Assembly (NCBI GenBank): GCA_013399855.1
Contig: VXAY01002367.1
Location: 62,001 to 126,000 of the forward strand
Origin: Oxyruncus cristatus
Taxonomy: Eukaryota > Chordata > Aves > Passeriformes > Cotingidae
DNA: 64,000 bases
Reading direction: 5' to 3'
Every line of letters starts with the position of its first letter. The first letter of the stretch is position 1. Shown piece after piece: positions 37,206 to 51,000 of the stretch. The notes under the pieces were generated by a model that searched no databases, was not told where the DNA came from, and saw only the letters and a program-made list of their open reading frames with translations. The translations under genes and the position numbers were made by a program.

Positions 37206-39682
37206 GAAAGAAAAGGCAGCAGGAGTTCGAACTTCCAAATATAAAGCATCCTGGGCTACAGCTCTATGGAGTCTGCTGGATTTCCATATTCTCCCAAGAA
37301 ATGACAACAATTTATTCACAGATTAGTTCTAAAGCATGCATACTGTGTGTTCAGCAACCTGGGACATGTGTGGTGTACAGAGCACTTGCAGGCTACCTAC
37401 TCAATATAAATCTATTCCAGTCATTTGGGTATATCACATTCCCTGCTTGGATGCAAATGTGTATATGTTTCTGTCACAGCAATCCTTGCTGGTACTGCTT
37501 CTTATGGGATCCCATATTCATCAGCTACCTAATAACTGGCTGAGTAAAAGCAAAAAAGTTTTGATTAGAATAGGGTTCTACTTGGATCTTGTCAATATTT
37601 TGAGACTCAAGCAAATACTAATATATCATGTACTTTAAAACAAATGAAATGCACTGAAATTCCCAAATATGTATCACTAAAATAAATAGATATTCTTATC
37701 AGGTTTACAGTGTAGATATTTGATTTGAAACATCAATAACTGCTGAAAGCCTGTCCAGATCAGTAATGTTATTTTTGCTGCCATTAGAAAGAAATATATG
37801 GTATAAATATGCAAAGAAAAAAGATTTTTTTAAAGTTAGGAGACAAAAATGCTGAAAGTAAGACACTCTTCTCTCTTTTTCCTCTTTGATTCAGCTTCTT
37901 TTTTCACAATTTTTTCCCTTCAGTTAAATTCTCTTCTGTTCAGTCTGAGTCACCTCAATATCCTTTATTATTGTGTTTTTCTTCTCCCCTCCTCTTCTCT
38001 CCAATGAAATTATTTTTTCTTTCAGACTCTTTTTGCTCAATCTCTGTTTTCCTTGAAGAGCATCCCTTCCTGATTCAGGTCTTATCCTTCTTCTCATTTC
38101 TCTGCCTTTCTGAAAAAAACTGTTATCTATACTACTTATACCACTGCGAGCTGAGATCAGGCAACTGCTGTCACCATTTCTTTCATGTTGGCTTATCTTT
38201 CCTTATCTTTCTTAGCTGTGATGAAATGAGAGGACCTTAGAATACAAACCAGGTCTGAGAAGAGGTAATAAGAAGATGAATCCTGTTCAGCACAGCAGTC
38301 ACTAAACACCATTGTAGATGAGTGAAGAAATTGCAACAAAAAAACATTACTTCCTCCCTAACAGTCCTGTTTCCACACAATGTTTCAAGCAGGTGTCTGA
38401 AGCAGGCTAATGAAAGAAACAACGCATAAAGATTCATTTCAAATATATAATCTGTGTTACACCCACTGATAAAGCCAAAGTACTTTGGAACTCATCCTTC
38501 CATTACTTGTTTATAGTTTGCTGCTTCTCCTTCAGCTGATGTTTGAAGGCATGTTTATATTCCCAGCTCCAACCACAATAAAAGTTGTTTCGCTTCTCTC
38601 TAAAACCCTTGCCTCTGTCATTATCTCACTTCACTTTTGTTTTGCTATTTCAAACTGCCTCAGTACATTTAAAGTTATAAAATCACTGTAATCTCTTGGA
38701 CCTCAAAAGAAAAACAGATTTTGAAAATATTAACTACAAGCCAGTGCACTGAGGGACCAGTGGACCAATACGCAAGTGCAGTAGCCCTCGTTTAGATGCA
38801 GTTCCTGGGAATGCAAGTACAGTTCATCTCTGGGTAAAACACATTTATGGTAACGGTGCAGGAGTAACAGAGCCCCGTAAGGGTCTCTTTCAGGTCTGCA
38901 GAGTGAGGAGGCAGTGAGCACATGTTAAGGTTCAAAGCAAAACATTAGTAATACAGACAAATTATCATATCAAAAGTGTTAAAGCTGAGGAAGGACTGGG
39001 AAAGAAAGCCAGGGCTGAGGAACCAGATTTACCTTTTTTGTAGCATATGTTATGACTATTCCTGCAATTTATGTGACCACAAGACATTAAAAGGCCTTTC
39101 TAATAAGCAAAAAGAATAGAAAAAGTAAGGAAAAAATACAATGGTATAAGAAACACTTGTGTGATTATTCAGTAGTACAGTTTAAAAGGAAAATTATGTA
39201 CTTTTTAGGCTGCTTTGTATAAAAAAATACTAATAAAGATGATAACACTATATAATTTGAGACTCACACTTCTAACCATTAGCTTTTATAGTTGCAGGAA
39301 TGCATGTGGTGGTCCCAAATATTTCAAAGAATAAATTGACAAACTCTTATAGGAGATAAATTTATAAGATTCCTTTTTCAAGAAATCAGTTTGTGAAATG
39401 TAAATTTGACAAATAGACCATTGTAAGGCTCTTATGATGAACTGGGAAAATCAGACACATAAAAGATACTTTTTATTTGTGGCTCAAAACCCAGCATCCA
39501 CCCCATTATCTTCAGGAGCAAATTTGAAAAAAGCAGCTCAGAATTCCCAAGCAAACTCTGTAGCTATGTGATTCCTAATGCATCTCAGCAAACTGTTGTT
39601 TGCTATACAAATGTCAGAAGTAATTTTCCTGTCACTTTCAAAAAAACCTGGGTTTTGTCATTTATTTTTTCTACTACCACAG

Positions 39683-39888
39683 ATCCCGAGAATTTCAAGT
39701 AAAGATTAAGAATCTCTACTGGGTGCTGCACACAAAATGACGGTGTCTGCTTCTGGTTTATGAGAAGAAACTCAAGGATACTGACAAAGGAAGACAAAAG
39801 TACAATAGTATTCAACATGGTAAGCAGTAGGGTAGAGTGCTTGGTAGCGTCTTTGTTGTCAACAGTTTCTACAAACCTCTCAGCCATG
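39683..39888 (+). other. Candidate non-coding exon with two alternative donors
   Basis: A strong acceptor (branch-like CTAC within TTTATTTTTTCTACTACCACAG, AG at 39681-39682) opens this segment. Two good donors follow: AACATG|gtaagca at 39819/39820 and GCCATG|gtaagttc at 39888/39889. All three + frames stop early, so a coding internal exon is excluded. It would suit a long non-coding RNA with alternative 5' splice sites, perhaps joined to 36400-36453 on the same strand. There is no RNA evidence in the sequence alone. Confidence 0.25.
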
Positions 39889-41157
39889 GTAAGTTCTATT
39901 CAGGGGTGAGAAAAAGGTTATATGGTACTGATATGAGCTCTTCTAAAGCATGAAGGGCACTGTATGAGAAAGCAGAAAGGCATGGTGTGAAAATGAAAGA
40001 AAAGAGTGACAGAGGATGTTACCATGGGTGACACAGACATAGGAGTCAACCTCTCAGGATCTCAGCCTGGAAGAAGTAGTAATGCTCAAGGTAAAGGAAG
40101 ATTGCATAAATCTTGAAAACAAAATCAAATAAAATCTGATCTAGTAAAGAAGTGGGAACTTTAGGAGGGTGAAAAGAGGGGTCATGTGCTTGTAGTAATA
40201 GATAAGCAAAAATACCTACACCACAGCATTCTGGGAAAATCAGTAAAGATATGTTGGGAGGGGCAATGAATAAAAAAGATCTTTCAGTCACTTAAATACA
40301 AAATAACTTGTTTTGAAAAGTTTTAGGTGGAGAAAAGGATGGTATCACCTGTTAGATGAATTATGCAGAAAAAATCTGCAAGACTTGGACACAACCTGGA
40401 CATAAGAAACTGGGCATGGTGTCTAGGTGATAGGCTTACAGAGAGACAGGATAATGAAGTTTTTCACAGGCATGGAGAAAGAATTCAATGGAAAAGCTGG
40501 ACTTCAGAGGAAGATTGCAAAGATAAAGGGACCTATCATCATCTATCATTGTTCTACAACTCACATGAAAAAAACCTGTGTCAATTAAATGGTGTACAAC
40601 TTCGTGATATCTAGCTTAGGTCACCTGAGTTACCTGTAAAGGTTTATTTGACCTGAGCAAAGTCAGTAGAATCTGGCTTGTGACAAGACAAAACTTGAAC
40701 CATAAATATTTATTTGTAAATAAAATACCATTTCATTTATACCATACAAGTACAAAATACCATCTGAAACAAATTCAATCCCTGTTAAATTTCAGATTAT
40801 TTTTACTCCATAGCAACAACACAGTTAGTGAAATCTTACATTCAAGGCTGAAACACTGAAACTATAAACATAATTGTTCTATGGTCTGAGGTCACCTAAT
40901 ATAGTCCTTTCAAGTACTTCATGGATGGAATGATGTTATAGAGCAAAGTTCAATTATACCCTTACCAGATGTTTTAACAGCAAACAGATATTTGAAAGCA
41001 AATTATAAACAGACCATTTAAATTCTCAAGGCTGAAAAATATTATCTTTTAAAAATCTAACAAATCTTAATTCTGCTGATGAATATATGTTTTGAATTCA
41101 ACTCTGCTAAATATCTGAGTTGTAAAGTCTCCTTTTTAGAATAGGGAAAAAACCCAG

Positions 41158-41215
41158 CCATTATATTTATATTTATATATATAATTAAATATATATATTA
41201 ATATTTATATAGTTA
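41158..41215. repeat. A/T-only low-complexity tract
   Basis: Nearly pure A/T sequence with TATATTTATA and ATATATAT words and no fixed unit. It would melt readily and is likely to be indel-prone. Confidence 0.8.
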
Positions 41216-44200
41216 TACACTCCCCCACGCACATCTATTCATATATATGTGACACCCATAGACAGCAAAGTTATAGATACAAAAAAATTCTTATAGAGGT
41301 ATAAACTGTGTATAAATGCATATATATAGTTCTGTGACTTTAGTAATGCAACATTTTAAAATCACACTTCTTTACTATAGACTATAAATATGAAGTTTAC
41401 ATTTATATTTCTTACAGAAAGGAAAAAAACAGTTTTTCTCATTTATTTCATTAAGACTGCGATATGATCCTAAGTTTACAAAGTACTAAAAGATGTCACG
41501 AAAATTAGGTCTGTCTGTACTTAATAATGTTGAACATGGCCAGACATATTTAAACATGTCTAAAGTTATATTTTATTATTTTTATATCCTAGGAGATACT
41601 ACTTGAAACTGTAAACATAACCAGTCTCTTATGATGGAGTGAAAAAGTACTGAGAGACACAAAGAGTCACACTACACGCTCCAAAATATAGCCACAGTCT
41701 GATCTATGTGATTGTAGAGTGTGTCTAATTTATACTGAAGTTGTTTAGTAGTCATTAGTATGTTCTTTTGGCATTTCAATATCAAGGTAGTAAATATAGT
41801 AAAAATGGGTTAAAGGCATGACTGTCATGACTGCAAGGTTATGGCTGTGCTCAGCCAATACTGGGTGGGCGTATGCACATTAGGTATGAGAACAGAATGA
41901 GTCAGAGCTGTCTAGCTCCATGGGTAGAAACAACTCACTATAATGGCTTTCTTTTGCACTTGTCATTATACTCAGGAAAAAAGCATTACCAAGTTTTCAG
42001 TCTAAGATTATGACCAGAAACAAAAGAATGAAACTACTCCATGAGTGCAGTTCAACATAGTCAACTGTGACGGTCAATGCACCTCTAAATCATTCCCAGG
42101 TCTGATTTTCCTTTCTTTTGCCATACACAGTGTGCCCCTGATCTGATGCTGTGAGTCCCTTCCTCCCATCATGTGCTGAAGTAGTGAGCACAGGGCAGAT
42201 GTCCTTGCTGGGGCTCTGAGTGGGTTCTCCTGCCTCCATCATCTCAGCCACAGGGTAGAACGGGATGCAGTGAGAAGGTTTCTACCAGGAAACAAAATTT
42301 GAAGCAAGCACTTCTGTAACAGTTGTGTTTGTATCTTGACCTACTTGCTAGCTGCAAACCCAACTGTTTTTAGTCCAGTTTTCCAATGAAGTTGATTGTG
42401 AGATTCCTATCGAGGAGGACTTTCAAAACTTTTGGAACTCAACCACTTTTGGAACTCAATTCTTAAAATTTCTATGATTATGTTTGGCTCTTTTTTGAGT
42501 GTAGATTTCTACCATCTTCACAAAGCATTTGCTAGTAATAATAGAGTAACAGTGGCAGGAAGACTAGCATGGGAAAAAGCAGTGATATGTTTGCTTTCAG
42601 TTTTTTTCCACTTAACAGCTGTGAGACATCATCCTAATTTTAGTCCTTGGCTATCACTAAGGCCTGTGAAATAAACTGTGATGTTGCATTTTTTTCTTAA
42701 TCTCCAAATCTCATAAAAAAACTCCCTGTGAACTTTGAAAAACAGAAATTAAACCTGTCTGGATCCTGAGTAACCTGGATATTTTTAATTTAACTCCTAC
42801 CTTTAGGATATGCATGTACTCAGCATACAGCATCAAAGAAAAAGAAAAGACTTTTTCAAAGTAACCAAGTTTTATGTATCAAAATGTGGTCAACAGAGCA
42901 CTAACACCATACATCTTTAAAATCATTATTTCTACTCTCCACTTCACCTAAAATATGAGAACATTAGAGACAAGAAAAGAAGAGCAAATGGGGTTATCTT
43001 AATAATGTTTAACAACAGCTGGTTTACATGGGACCCTGTGCTCCAGTACTTGTTGCAGGCCCCTTGTAAGGGTGAAGAGAGTAAAGTATAAGAGAGTGAG
43101 ATGTCAGCAGCTGAGAAGTGCAGATGTAACTCCTCCTCCTCCCTTTCAGGAGCTCCTAGTCTGTATTTAACCTCTATAATTTAAGAACTCATCACAGCTA
43201 AAAGGACAAATTCAGATTTCTTATTGCTATTTATGAAATCTCATTAAATCTATTAATTGAAGGAGAAATTTTAGTAGGCAATCTTCATTAAAAAACTTTA
43301 AATAAAAATAACCACTGGATAAACTATTTCCTTGAAGTCACAATTGAGTAGTTTTCACCTAGCTACTAAAAACAGTAAAAAATTTTCTTTACGGCCAGCT
43401 CATTTTGTTCTCCATAAAAAATTTGAAATTAAAGTAATTTTAATATACACAATTATATAAAAATATATTTGCTTTTCCTAGAGGGTTTTCCAGAAAAGAA
43501 AATTACCCAAACATTACCTGCATATTCTACTACCACATTTTAAATGCTGATAAGTACACCCAATTACTACAGAGCATAACAGTTTCAGCATTTAATAACC
43601 AATTCTATGAAGCTATTTCATATCTGAGCATTTCTATTGTTTGTTTGATATGCTTTGTCATACCAGAGAAATACATAAAAAATAATAATGTTTAAGTCCG
43701 AATCATACATATCCCTAGAGAAGTAATCACTTATAAATAAAAATTAAATAACTATAATTTTTTAACTTAAAGTAGCAATAATTTTAACAACAGAACTTTT
43801 GCCTGAAGCCATTACAGGTCTGCTTAAGAGTGACAAAGCAAATGAGAAAATGGGGAACCTAGTGCCTGCCACTTCTCACCCCGTGAAGTGACTCAATTCC
43901 TACCAAAAACAACACAGGAAGAAAAGACTAGAAAGTTGGTACAGAAATGTGAATATCTTTCATACTATCCATTCCCAAATGCAGCCTCATAAAAATATAA
44001 TCATTTTGTGAGGGGGAAACTTAAATTCAGTAATATTATAAGCAATGTTTTCTAACAAACTTCCACTAAAGCAGTCAGAAAATATCAAAGTCCATACCAC
44101 GACCCCTTCCACTCCCAATTCTGCATGTCTGTTAGATGACAATAGTCTGTTTCAGGCAGCAGCTAACAAACTGTAGGTCAAGAAGCAAGAAACCCCTACA

Positions 44201-44880
44201 GTCACCCAAGTTCTAGTTTCAAACAGTTCTTAGTTACAAACAATGCAGCCTTTATATTATCAATGACTAGCAATTCTGATTTAATAATTCATATTGAATC
44301 ATGTCATCTTTAATTATAACAATTATACGCATTATATTTCCTTAAAATGTTTGTGAGAAATTTATGTCTTTATCAAATATAATTTATCTTAAGGTATGCA
44401 GAAAATTGGTCTGCAGATTGTAGTACTTATAAATATTTGATACTCAGATGCAAACAGAGATTGGCAGCTTTAACCAAGGTGCATTCATACAGCCCATACA
44501 TTACTTGGGCTTTAGGATACAGGACTATAACTGCCTCAGATTTTTGGTTTCATTACATAGTCTCAAAAGTTTCAAAGTCACTTCCAGCCAATGCTATCAG
44601 AACAAATCAAAATTCATTTTTTTCAAGATTCCTAGCTAACAAATTCGTTACTTACAATAATTGCAAAAAAACTGTACAGCAAGAGACAATATGATCAGTT
44701 TGGATTGTTCCTTTACACTTCAAAAAATATTCATATTGAATGTTCTGATACATTTTTCTAGGCACGACAGCAGAAGTGGGATTTGCTGTATTGTTTTCTC
44801 TAATTTCTGCTTCTCTTCATCTAAAATAATTCTTAAGATTAAAAATTAAAAAAGGAGGAAATTTTCTCTCCTTTTATACC

Positions 44881-45160
44881 TTCTATATGCAGACAGTTTC
44901 CATTCCTTCTACTCCTCAGTCAAGTGTAACATATTCTTGGCAATCAGCCATGCAGGTTTATACAAGATCCACCGACAACTCTGGCAATTTAGCTGGTCTG
45001 ATACTGATAACTTCCCTGCCTGTCACTCAGCAGAGGGCATTATCTTGTACGACTAATATGAGTCGGCAGCATGTTATGCCATTACTTTCCTTTCGTAATC
45101 AGCTCACACAGTCGGTCTGCCTCTGATGTTATCAGCAGCTTTCCTGAGTATGTACAGGGG
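44881..45160. promoter_or_regulatory. Candidate conserved non-coding element (or 5' part of an exon)
   Basis: A roughly 250-bp block of complex, less AT-rich sequence holds five CpGs in about 180 bp (for example TTGTACGACTAATATGAGTC) and homeodomain- or Meis-like words (CCTGTCACTC, CGTAATCAG). A strong acceptor-like tract ends at 44891 (TTATACCTTCTATATGCAG), and one + frame stays open to 45126, so an exon is a second possibility. No donor of quality closes it. I favour a regulatory element, but conservation must be tested. Confidence 0.33.
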
Positions 45161-47299
45161 AAAGGTGATGGCTATGTCAGCATATATTGTTGAGCTAAAA
45201 AGTAAAGCTGGTTTCACCACTGTAAATGCTGCTTTTACTCACTTGTGCTTATTACAGCAGACACTGCTATAGCCTGACTTTCACTCTTTGGCCATGAAAT
45301 TGAAAATATGTCATCTTGAAGCCTGACCTGATGAAAGGTACTTTCTTTCTGTCAATTTTGTCTTGCTTCTTTTCAGGATACTGTTTTCCAGTCACTTCTT
45401 CAGACTCTTCTGATGTTGTCAATTAGATGGGAAAAAAATGAAACCCTATGAAGTGTTGGGCTTTTCCGTTGCTCTGAAACCAAAAGGAAAACAAAGAAGA
45501 CAATAGGCTGACATCAGCAAGTCAGTGTATACATTCTACTTCTTTTTCCATTATTCTACTTACTCCACAGTCATCTTCTCCAAATCTGCCTCATGGCAGG
45601 ATGACTTCTGCCATTCATGCCTTTAAGATAGCATACGATAAAAAAATCAGGATGCTTCATCTACATTTTGTCTCCTTCCCTGCCGTGAGGAACAGGTTTT
45701 TTCCTCAAAGAAGAAAAAACATATGAAGGAGTCTAATTTTTCTGATTTTCGAAACCAGCTATGAATTGTCTTATATCTTCTGTAACACAAGCTGGAACAC
45801 TTAGCACCAATATTGATATTCTGAATTCTAAACTTTGAAGCAGTTGAATTGTTTCATTTTGAGGAAACTTTTCTCAATGAACTCAAACAAATGGAAGATG
45901 ATTTTTGTTTTCAACAATTGTATTTGAGTGGGATCCAGAGGTTGATATTGACAGAGATGAGTTGAAATACTATTTGTCACAGTAATTTACAACAACCTAA
46001 TCATTTAAGAAGCTCTGTCCTTAAAAAATTACTATTTTCAGCGAGTGGTTATGTCTTGTGAGAGACAAAAGCCATGTCTGTTTACTTAAAAAATGATTCA
46101 CTCTTTTTCTTTTTTAGTCATGAACATACACAGAGAAGCAGTATTCTGATTCACATGTCATGAACAGAAATGTAAGGAGAATTTCTTTTGTTGAAACTTC
46201 ACAGTAAGTGATGTTGGAACCAAAAAGCAGAAGACTCACTCTACAAATTTAAAATTGAATATGCAGTGCTGGCAGATGGAAAAAGCTTTTTAATTTTAAG
46301 TTAAACATGTTTGAACTGGGAACTTAGAATGTATGACAGATATTGAACTTCAAATATAATTTTTGCAGAGACTGATTTCATAGTGGGATCATCTTTTAAT
46401 GTTGTTAATGTTTGCTTTCTCCATTTAGACTGCAGCAATTGTAAACAGCTGTAACTCATGTTAATGGCAATAAAAGCAGTCACTTCACTGACCTGCCTGA
46501 ATGGTTTTGGGGATTATCTATACAGGAAAGCTAGAGTGTTAGGCTTAGAATTTACTGCATAGTAAGTGTTCTACACAGCTGTTCTCCTCTACAGGAACAT
46601 CTTAGCTGCATCTTAAGTAGGATATTTTTTGTATGCTGTTTTATTTCCCTGTAGATGTAGAACTCTCCAACTCACATTCAATACTCCCTGAAAAATTCTA
46701 ACTGTTCTTCAAGCTGGTCAAAAGCAAAACTATTAAATCATTAAAATATTCAAAATTATCTCCTCCTTCACCATTTTTAATTTTTTTGGGGCTTAAGTAA
46801 GTATTATATGGCATTTAATAGCTAGAAGGAAGCTAGGAAAATATTCATCAGCATTTTTGCAAAGAACATTTTTTCAGGGTATAGGAACTGCCAAGTGTTC
46901 ATGCACAATCAGTGCCTCAGGGAGTGTTCATGGATCCAGTCAACTGAAGGGTCAAAAATACTTCAAGCATATTCATTTTTTCCCTTTACCAGTGCAGATC
47001 AGTTCTACACTTGCAAACAGGCCTATGAAGTCTGAATACTGAATGTAAACCATAATTCTACTGACTCAAACTTGGGTAGGTTGTTTTTACTGAACAATTT
47101 TAATGTTTCAACAGCGCAGCTTTTGTTTCTGTAGCTACTCTGCTCTGATTGTGTCAGTTTTTCTTGTAAAAGCAAATTTAGATCTTTGAAACCAGACACT
47201 AGTAAAATTAAATTGATAACATCTCAGTTGCAAATGTATTTGAAATCAGGTTCTAGTAATTTGTTAAAGGTAATACACTTGTGTTTTGTACTTGTGAGT
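45161..47299. other. AT-rich unique sequence, one weak exon candidate
   Basis: No repeat family is recognised. 46118-46203 (+) lies between a strong acceptor (CACTCTTTTTCTTTTTTAG) and TTCACA|gtaagtg. All frames are closed, so it could only be a non-coding exon. The rest shows nothing notable. Confidence 0.5.
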
Positions 47300-48070
47300 A
47301 TCATGAGGTTTATCAAGGCCAAGTGCAAGGAGCTGCACCTATGTCAGGGAAACCCCGGCATCAATACTGGCAAGGAATAAAGGGATGGAGAGCAGCCCTG
47401 CCAAAAAAGGCTTGGGGAGTGCTGTTGGATGAAAAGCTGGACCTGAGCTGACAATGTGCACTAGCAACTCAGAAAGCAAACTGTATCCTGGGCTGCATAA
47501 AAAGAAGCATGGTCAGCAGGTTGAGGGAGGTGATTCTCCCCCTCTGCTCTGCTGTTGTGAGACCCCATCTGGAGTACTGCATCCACCTCTAGGGTCCTCA
47601 GCACAGCAAAGACCTGGCCCAATGGAGCGGGTCTGGAGTAGGGTCACAAAAGTGATCAGAATTATGGAATAGCTCTCCTGTGAGAAAAGTCTGAGAAAGT
47701 TGGGGCTGTTCAGGCTGGAGAAGAGAAGATTCCAGGGAGACCTTACTGCAGCTTCCTAGTGTCTAAAGGGAGTCTACATGAAAGACAGGGACTTTAAGCA
47801 AGGCCTGTTGTGATAGGACAAGGGGTAATGGTTTTGAACTAAGAGAGTTTAGGTTCAGACTAGATATAACTAAGAAATATTTTATGATGATGGTGGTGAG
47901 ACACTGGAACAGGTTGTCCAGAGAGGTCCATTCCTGGAAACATTCAAGGTCAGATTGGACAGGACCCTGAGCTACCTGACTGAGTTGAAGATGTCTGTGC
48001 TTGTTGCAAGGGGTTTGGACTAGATGACTTTTAAAAGTCCTTTCCAACCCAAACCATTCTTTAATTCTAA
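47300..48070 (+). mobile_element. CR1 LINE, 5'-truncated copy with intact 3' end
   Basis: The match to CR1 starts at TCATGAGGTTTATCAAGGCC (47301), in the RT C-terminal part. It continues through GGGAGGTGATTCTCCCCCTC, GGAGTACTGCATCC and AGGCTGGAGAAGAGAAG, then the 3' portion (GGTGGTGAGACACTGGAAC, GACTAGATGACTTTTAAAAG, TCCTTTCCAACCC). It ends in the terminal ATTCTTTAATTCT repeat near 48070. Stops and frameshifts break the coding part throughout. This is a typical 5'-truncated CR1 of about 770 bp. Confidence 0.95.
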
Positions 48071-51000
48071 AAAATGTCAGTAGCCAACTCCCAGGGTTTT
48101 CCCCAAGATAGCTACCAATGAAGAGAACCATTCAGCTATAAAGAAATCATGCATGTATTCTGCTATTACTTCTGCCAGCATATGCACCAGATTCTACTAT
48201 ATTGTTAAGATCTGAAATAATTCACTTCTCAAGTATGCTCAGCACTTAGCAAGGTTGGGATCTAAATCCTGGTTTAACTTCATTCACATCAAGAAAATCA
48301 CATCCGTAAAAAAATTTAACATGTAAAGTAAAACCAGTATTACCTTGAATCTTGTAAAACTCTTAAGAAAAGCTAACATTTGTCCTATAACTAATAAAAC
48401 AGACTGACAAAAGTCGTCCAGCTTCCCTAGGTATTTTTCAGAATTCTTTCTCAGTTGTGTTTTGATCATCTTACAGAACAGCATCTGGGTACCTAACTGT
48501 GCTCTATGGATGTTGGGCAGGTTGGACTTTTTCTGCTGCTCAGCAGCTGAATCAGTCTGGATATGTTGAAAAACTACACAGAGAACTGAGAATCTGCTCT
48601 TTCATTCTATAATGAGGATTTTTTCCCTTAGGCACACATTGAAATATGTTTAAGGTGAAAGTGAAATCATCTTTATATATATACACATCACTTGTGATTC
48701 ACTGATCAAGTACTTCTTTCCCAAACTGAATTGTGTTCATAGAAGGTGTCAAAAAATGAACCATAAACCCCAGAGACAATAATAGCATTATCCTTGTCCC
48801 ATCAAGTTCTGCTTGCAAGGGAACCCAAATCTTATTTGTGAAATGTAACCTATTGATCTATTGCAGCTGGTAGAGTAGGAAGAAAGTCCCACTTAACATT
48901 TTATTAAATGTCATAGTAACATCTTCCAACAAAGATTCTTCCTGTCAAAACAGGATAGTCATGTGCATTTTGTTCTGCACTATCTCTGTTGTATTCCATA
49001 CTTACTTTCCAATATCAAGAACTTGCTTTCAGGAGAAAGAGACATTCCTGAGAAAAGACTGAAAGAATTAGAAAGCACTTTAATTTGCAATCAAACTTTT
49101 GCAGTAATCTGTAATTTTCTTATAAAGAGGCCAATTCAGTCCATTGTTAAAAATATAGCAGTTGATTTACTTGTAGAGGACCCTTAGAGTCAATTGATAT
49201 TATGATTTTATTTTCAAGTGCTATACTTTCCATAGTTTGAGAACAAATTCTCTTTGAAAAGAGCTCTCTTTGCAGATCTTTCTTTTGTCGAATAATTTCT
49301 ATTTCATATGTAATAATTTTGTGAAAGCTGTCTTTAATGTTTTCTGTCACTGTATATTTTGCAGTTCTTGACTAAATTGAAGTGATATGGTGCAACTTTA
49401 ATTTTACATGCACAAGTATCACTGCCACGTTTTAATTTAAATGGAACTGATTTGCAAGCCAAACAATAGAGCATTTCCAGCAAACAGAGAAGGCTCTGCT
49501 ATACGGAAGTATGTTTGCAAATGTGTCTCATAATCTTGGATTCGAGTTTTAGAAACCTGCAGTCAAACCTCCTACCTACATCTGTGAACAAACACATAAG
49601 CAACTGGAGATCTGTTTAAACCCAGCAGATGGACGGTCCTTGCATGAACAGATTGCAGGAGAGGCAGTGTGGGAGGCAGTGCCACCCCTTCTGAACTGCA
49701 AACTCGAGCAGTCTGAGGCAAAGAAGTACACAATTAAGGCTCCGCATCTTTTTTTTTTTTTTTTGCTAGATGAAGGCAAATCCTCTCCCACCCCATTTCT
49801 ACAAAGTCATTTTATTCAAGCAGGCTGATTTGCATTCCCTTCCATTATGAGCAAATTGCTTCCTAATATTTCCCAATCTGCAGGACATGCTGTAGTGCTG
49901 ACACATTGTCAATGATAAAAATATCCTTAGAGCTTGTATCTGTGGAGGAAATATATAGTTCTTGGATTTGGTTTCTTTACAGATGATTACTTTCTTTGGC
50001 TTGGTTATGTAGAGACATTATTGCATTTCAGTCTGATTTGACTGTATTTCTCACTTTTTGTAAAGAGTGCTGTAAGCTCAGCATAAAGGCTTTCTTGAGC
50101 AAAATGAAGCACTGCCTGAACTAATTTCACTAATGAAGGCAGAAAGGCAGGTAATAATGATGTGTTCTTCCTTGCTTATGTTTGTGGGTCATTCTAGTGG
50201 GCCTTTGACTCCCTCCACACCTGCTTATGCAGCTTTACATAAAATTTCAGGTTCTTCTGAAAATCTCCCCATCGTGTACTTTGGGGTCTTGCATCTTTCA
50301 TGTTCATACTACTACTCTCATGCTAGTGGATGCTGCACGTTTTTTTGCATTTTTCCACAAAATCAACACAAAACCTGTTTACATGACTGCCTAATTCACT
50401 GTGTGATCTGTTAACTTAACCCCAAAGACCTTGAAAAATTTGCATTAAAGGGAAAATCATATCAAATAGGACCACTAGGAATGCTGACTTTTGCTATACA
50501 ACTAAATATGTCATACTCTATAGCTTACAAGGCAATACATGTTTCTAAGGCATTGTTCTGCTATAGTGGGTCTTTAAGAAACCCACTTTCATTCTATATA
50601 ATAGTTAATCAAAAGAAAAAAAAACTTGTTTAAAATTGTTTAATTCTTTATAGTAAAGAGACAAATAGTTCAACTGACAAAATATGTTCGGTTTGCAATT
50701 CTTACCCTGCTTTTTGAATATGAAAATCTCGTCGACTTATTCTGACACTGGTATCAAGGACAAAGAAGGAAAAATGGGTTTTAACATCCCATTGATTCCC
50801 ACAGCACCATCATCAATACCTCTATGGGTTACTTGGGTATCTGTAATAAAAACAAAGATCACACTTTTTTTTTTTTGTCTAGCTCTGGTAAGAGATGGAT
50901 ATAAAATCCTACTACATGAAAATGATAGCATTTTTATGCTTTTGTGGTACAGTGTAATTACGTAATTGTGTTTGGTAAGATACAACAGCAAAGATAGAAT

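Larger units (their letters stand above)
37217..44880. other. AT-rich sequence, no gene established
   Basis: No mobile element is recognised. The stretch contains a pyrimidine-rich patch at 37865-38120, a CpG-retaining patch at about 38765-38885, the candidate exon at 39683-39888, and an almost pure A/T stretch at 41158-41215 made of ATTTATAT-like words. Short open frames are of chance length. Confidence 0.5.

Noticed and set aside
36858..37319. Long - strand frames rich in Phe, Leu and Ser
   Set aside because: They are translations of the AGAGA and GAAAA arrays. The low-complexity frame is open only because the repeats contain no stop codon.
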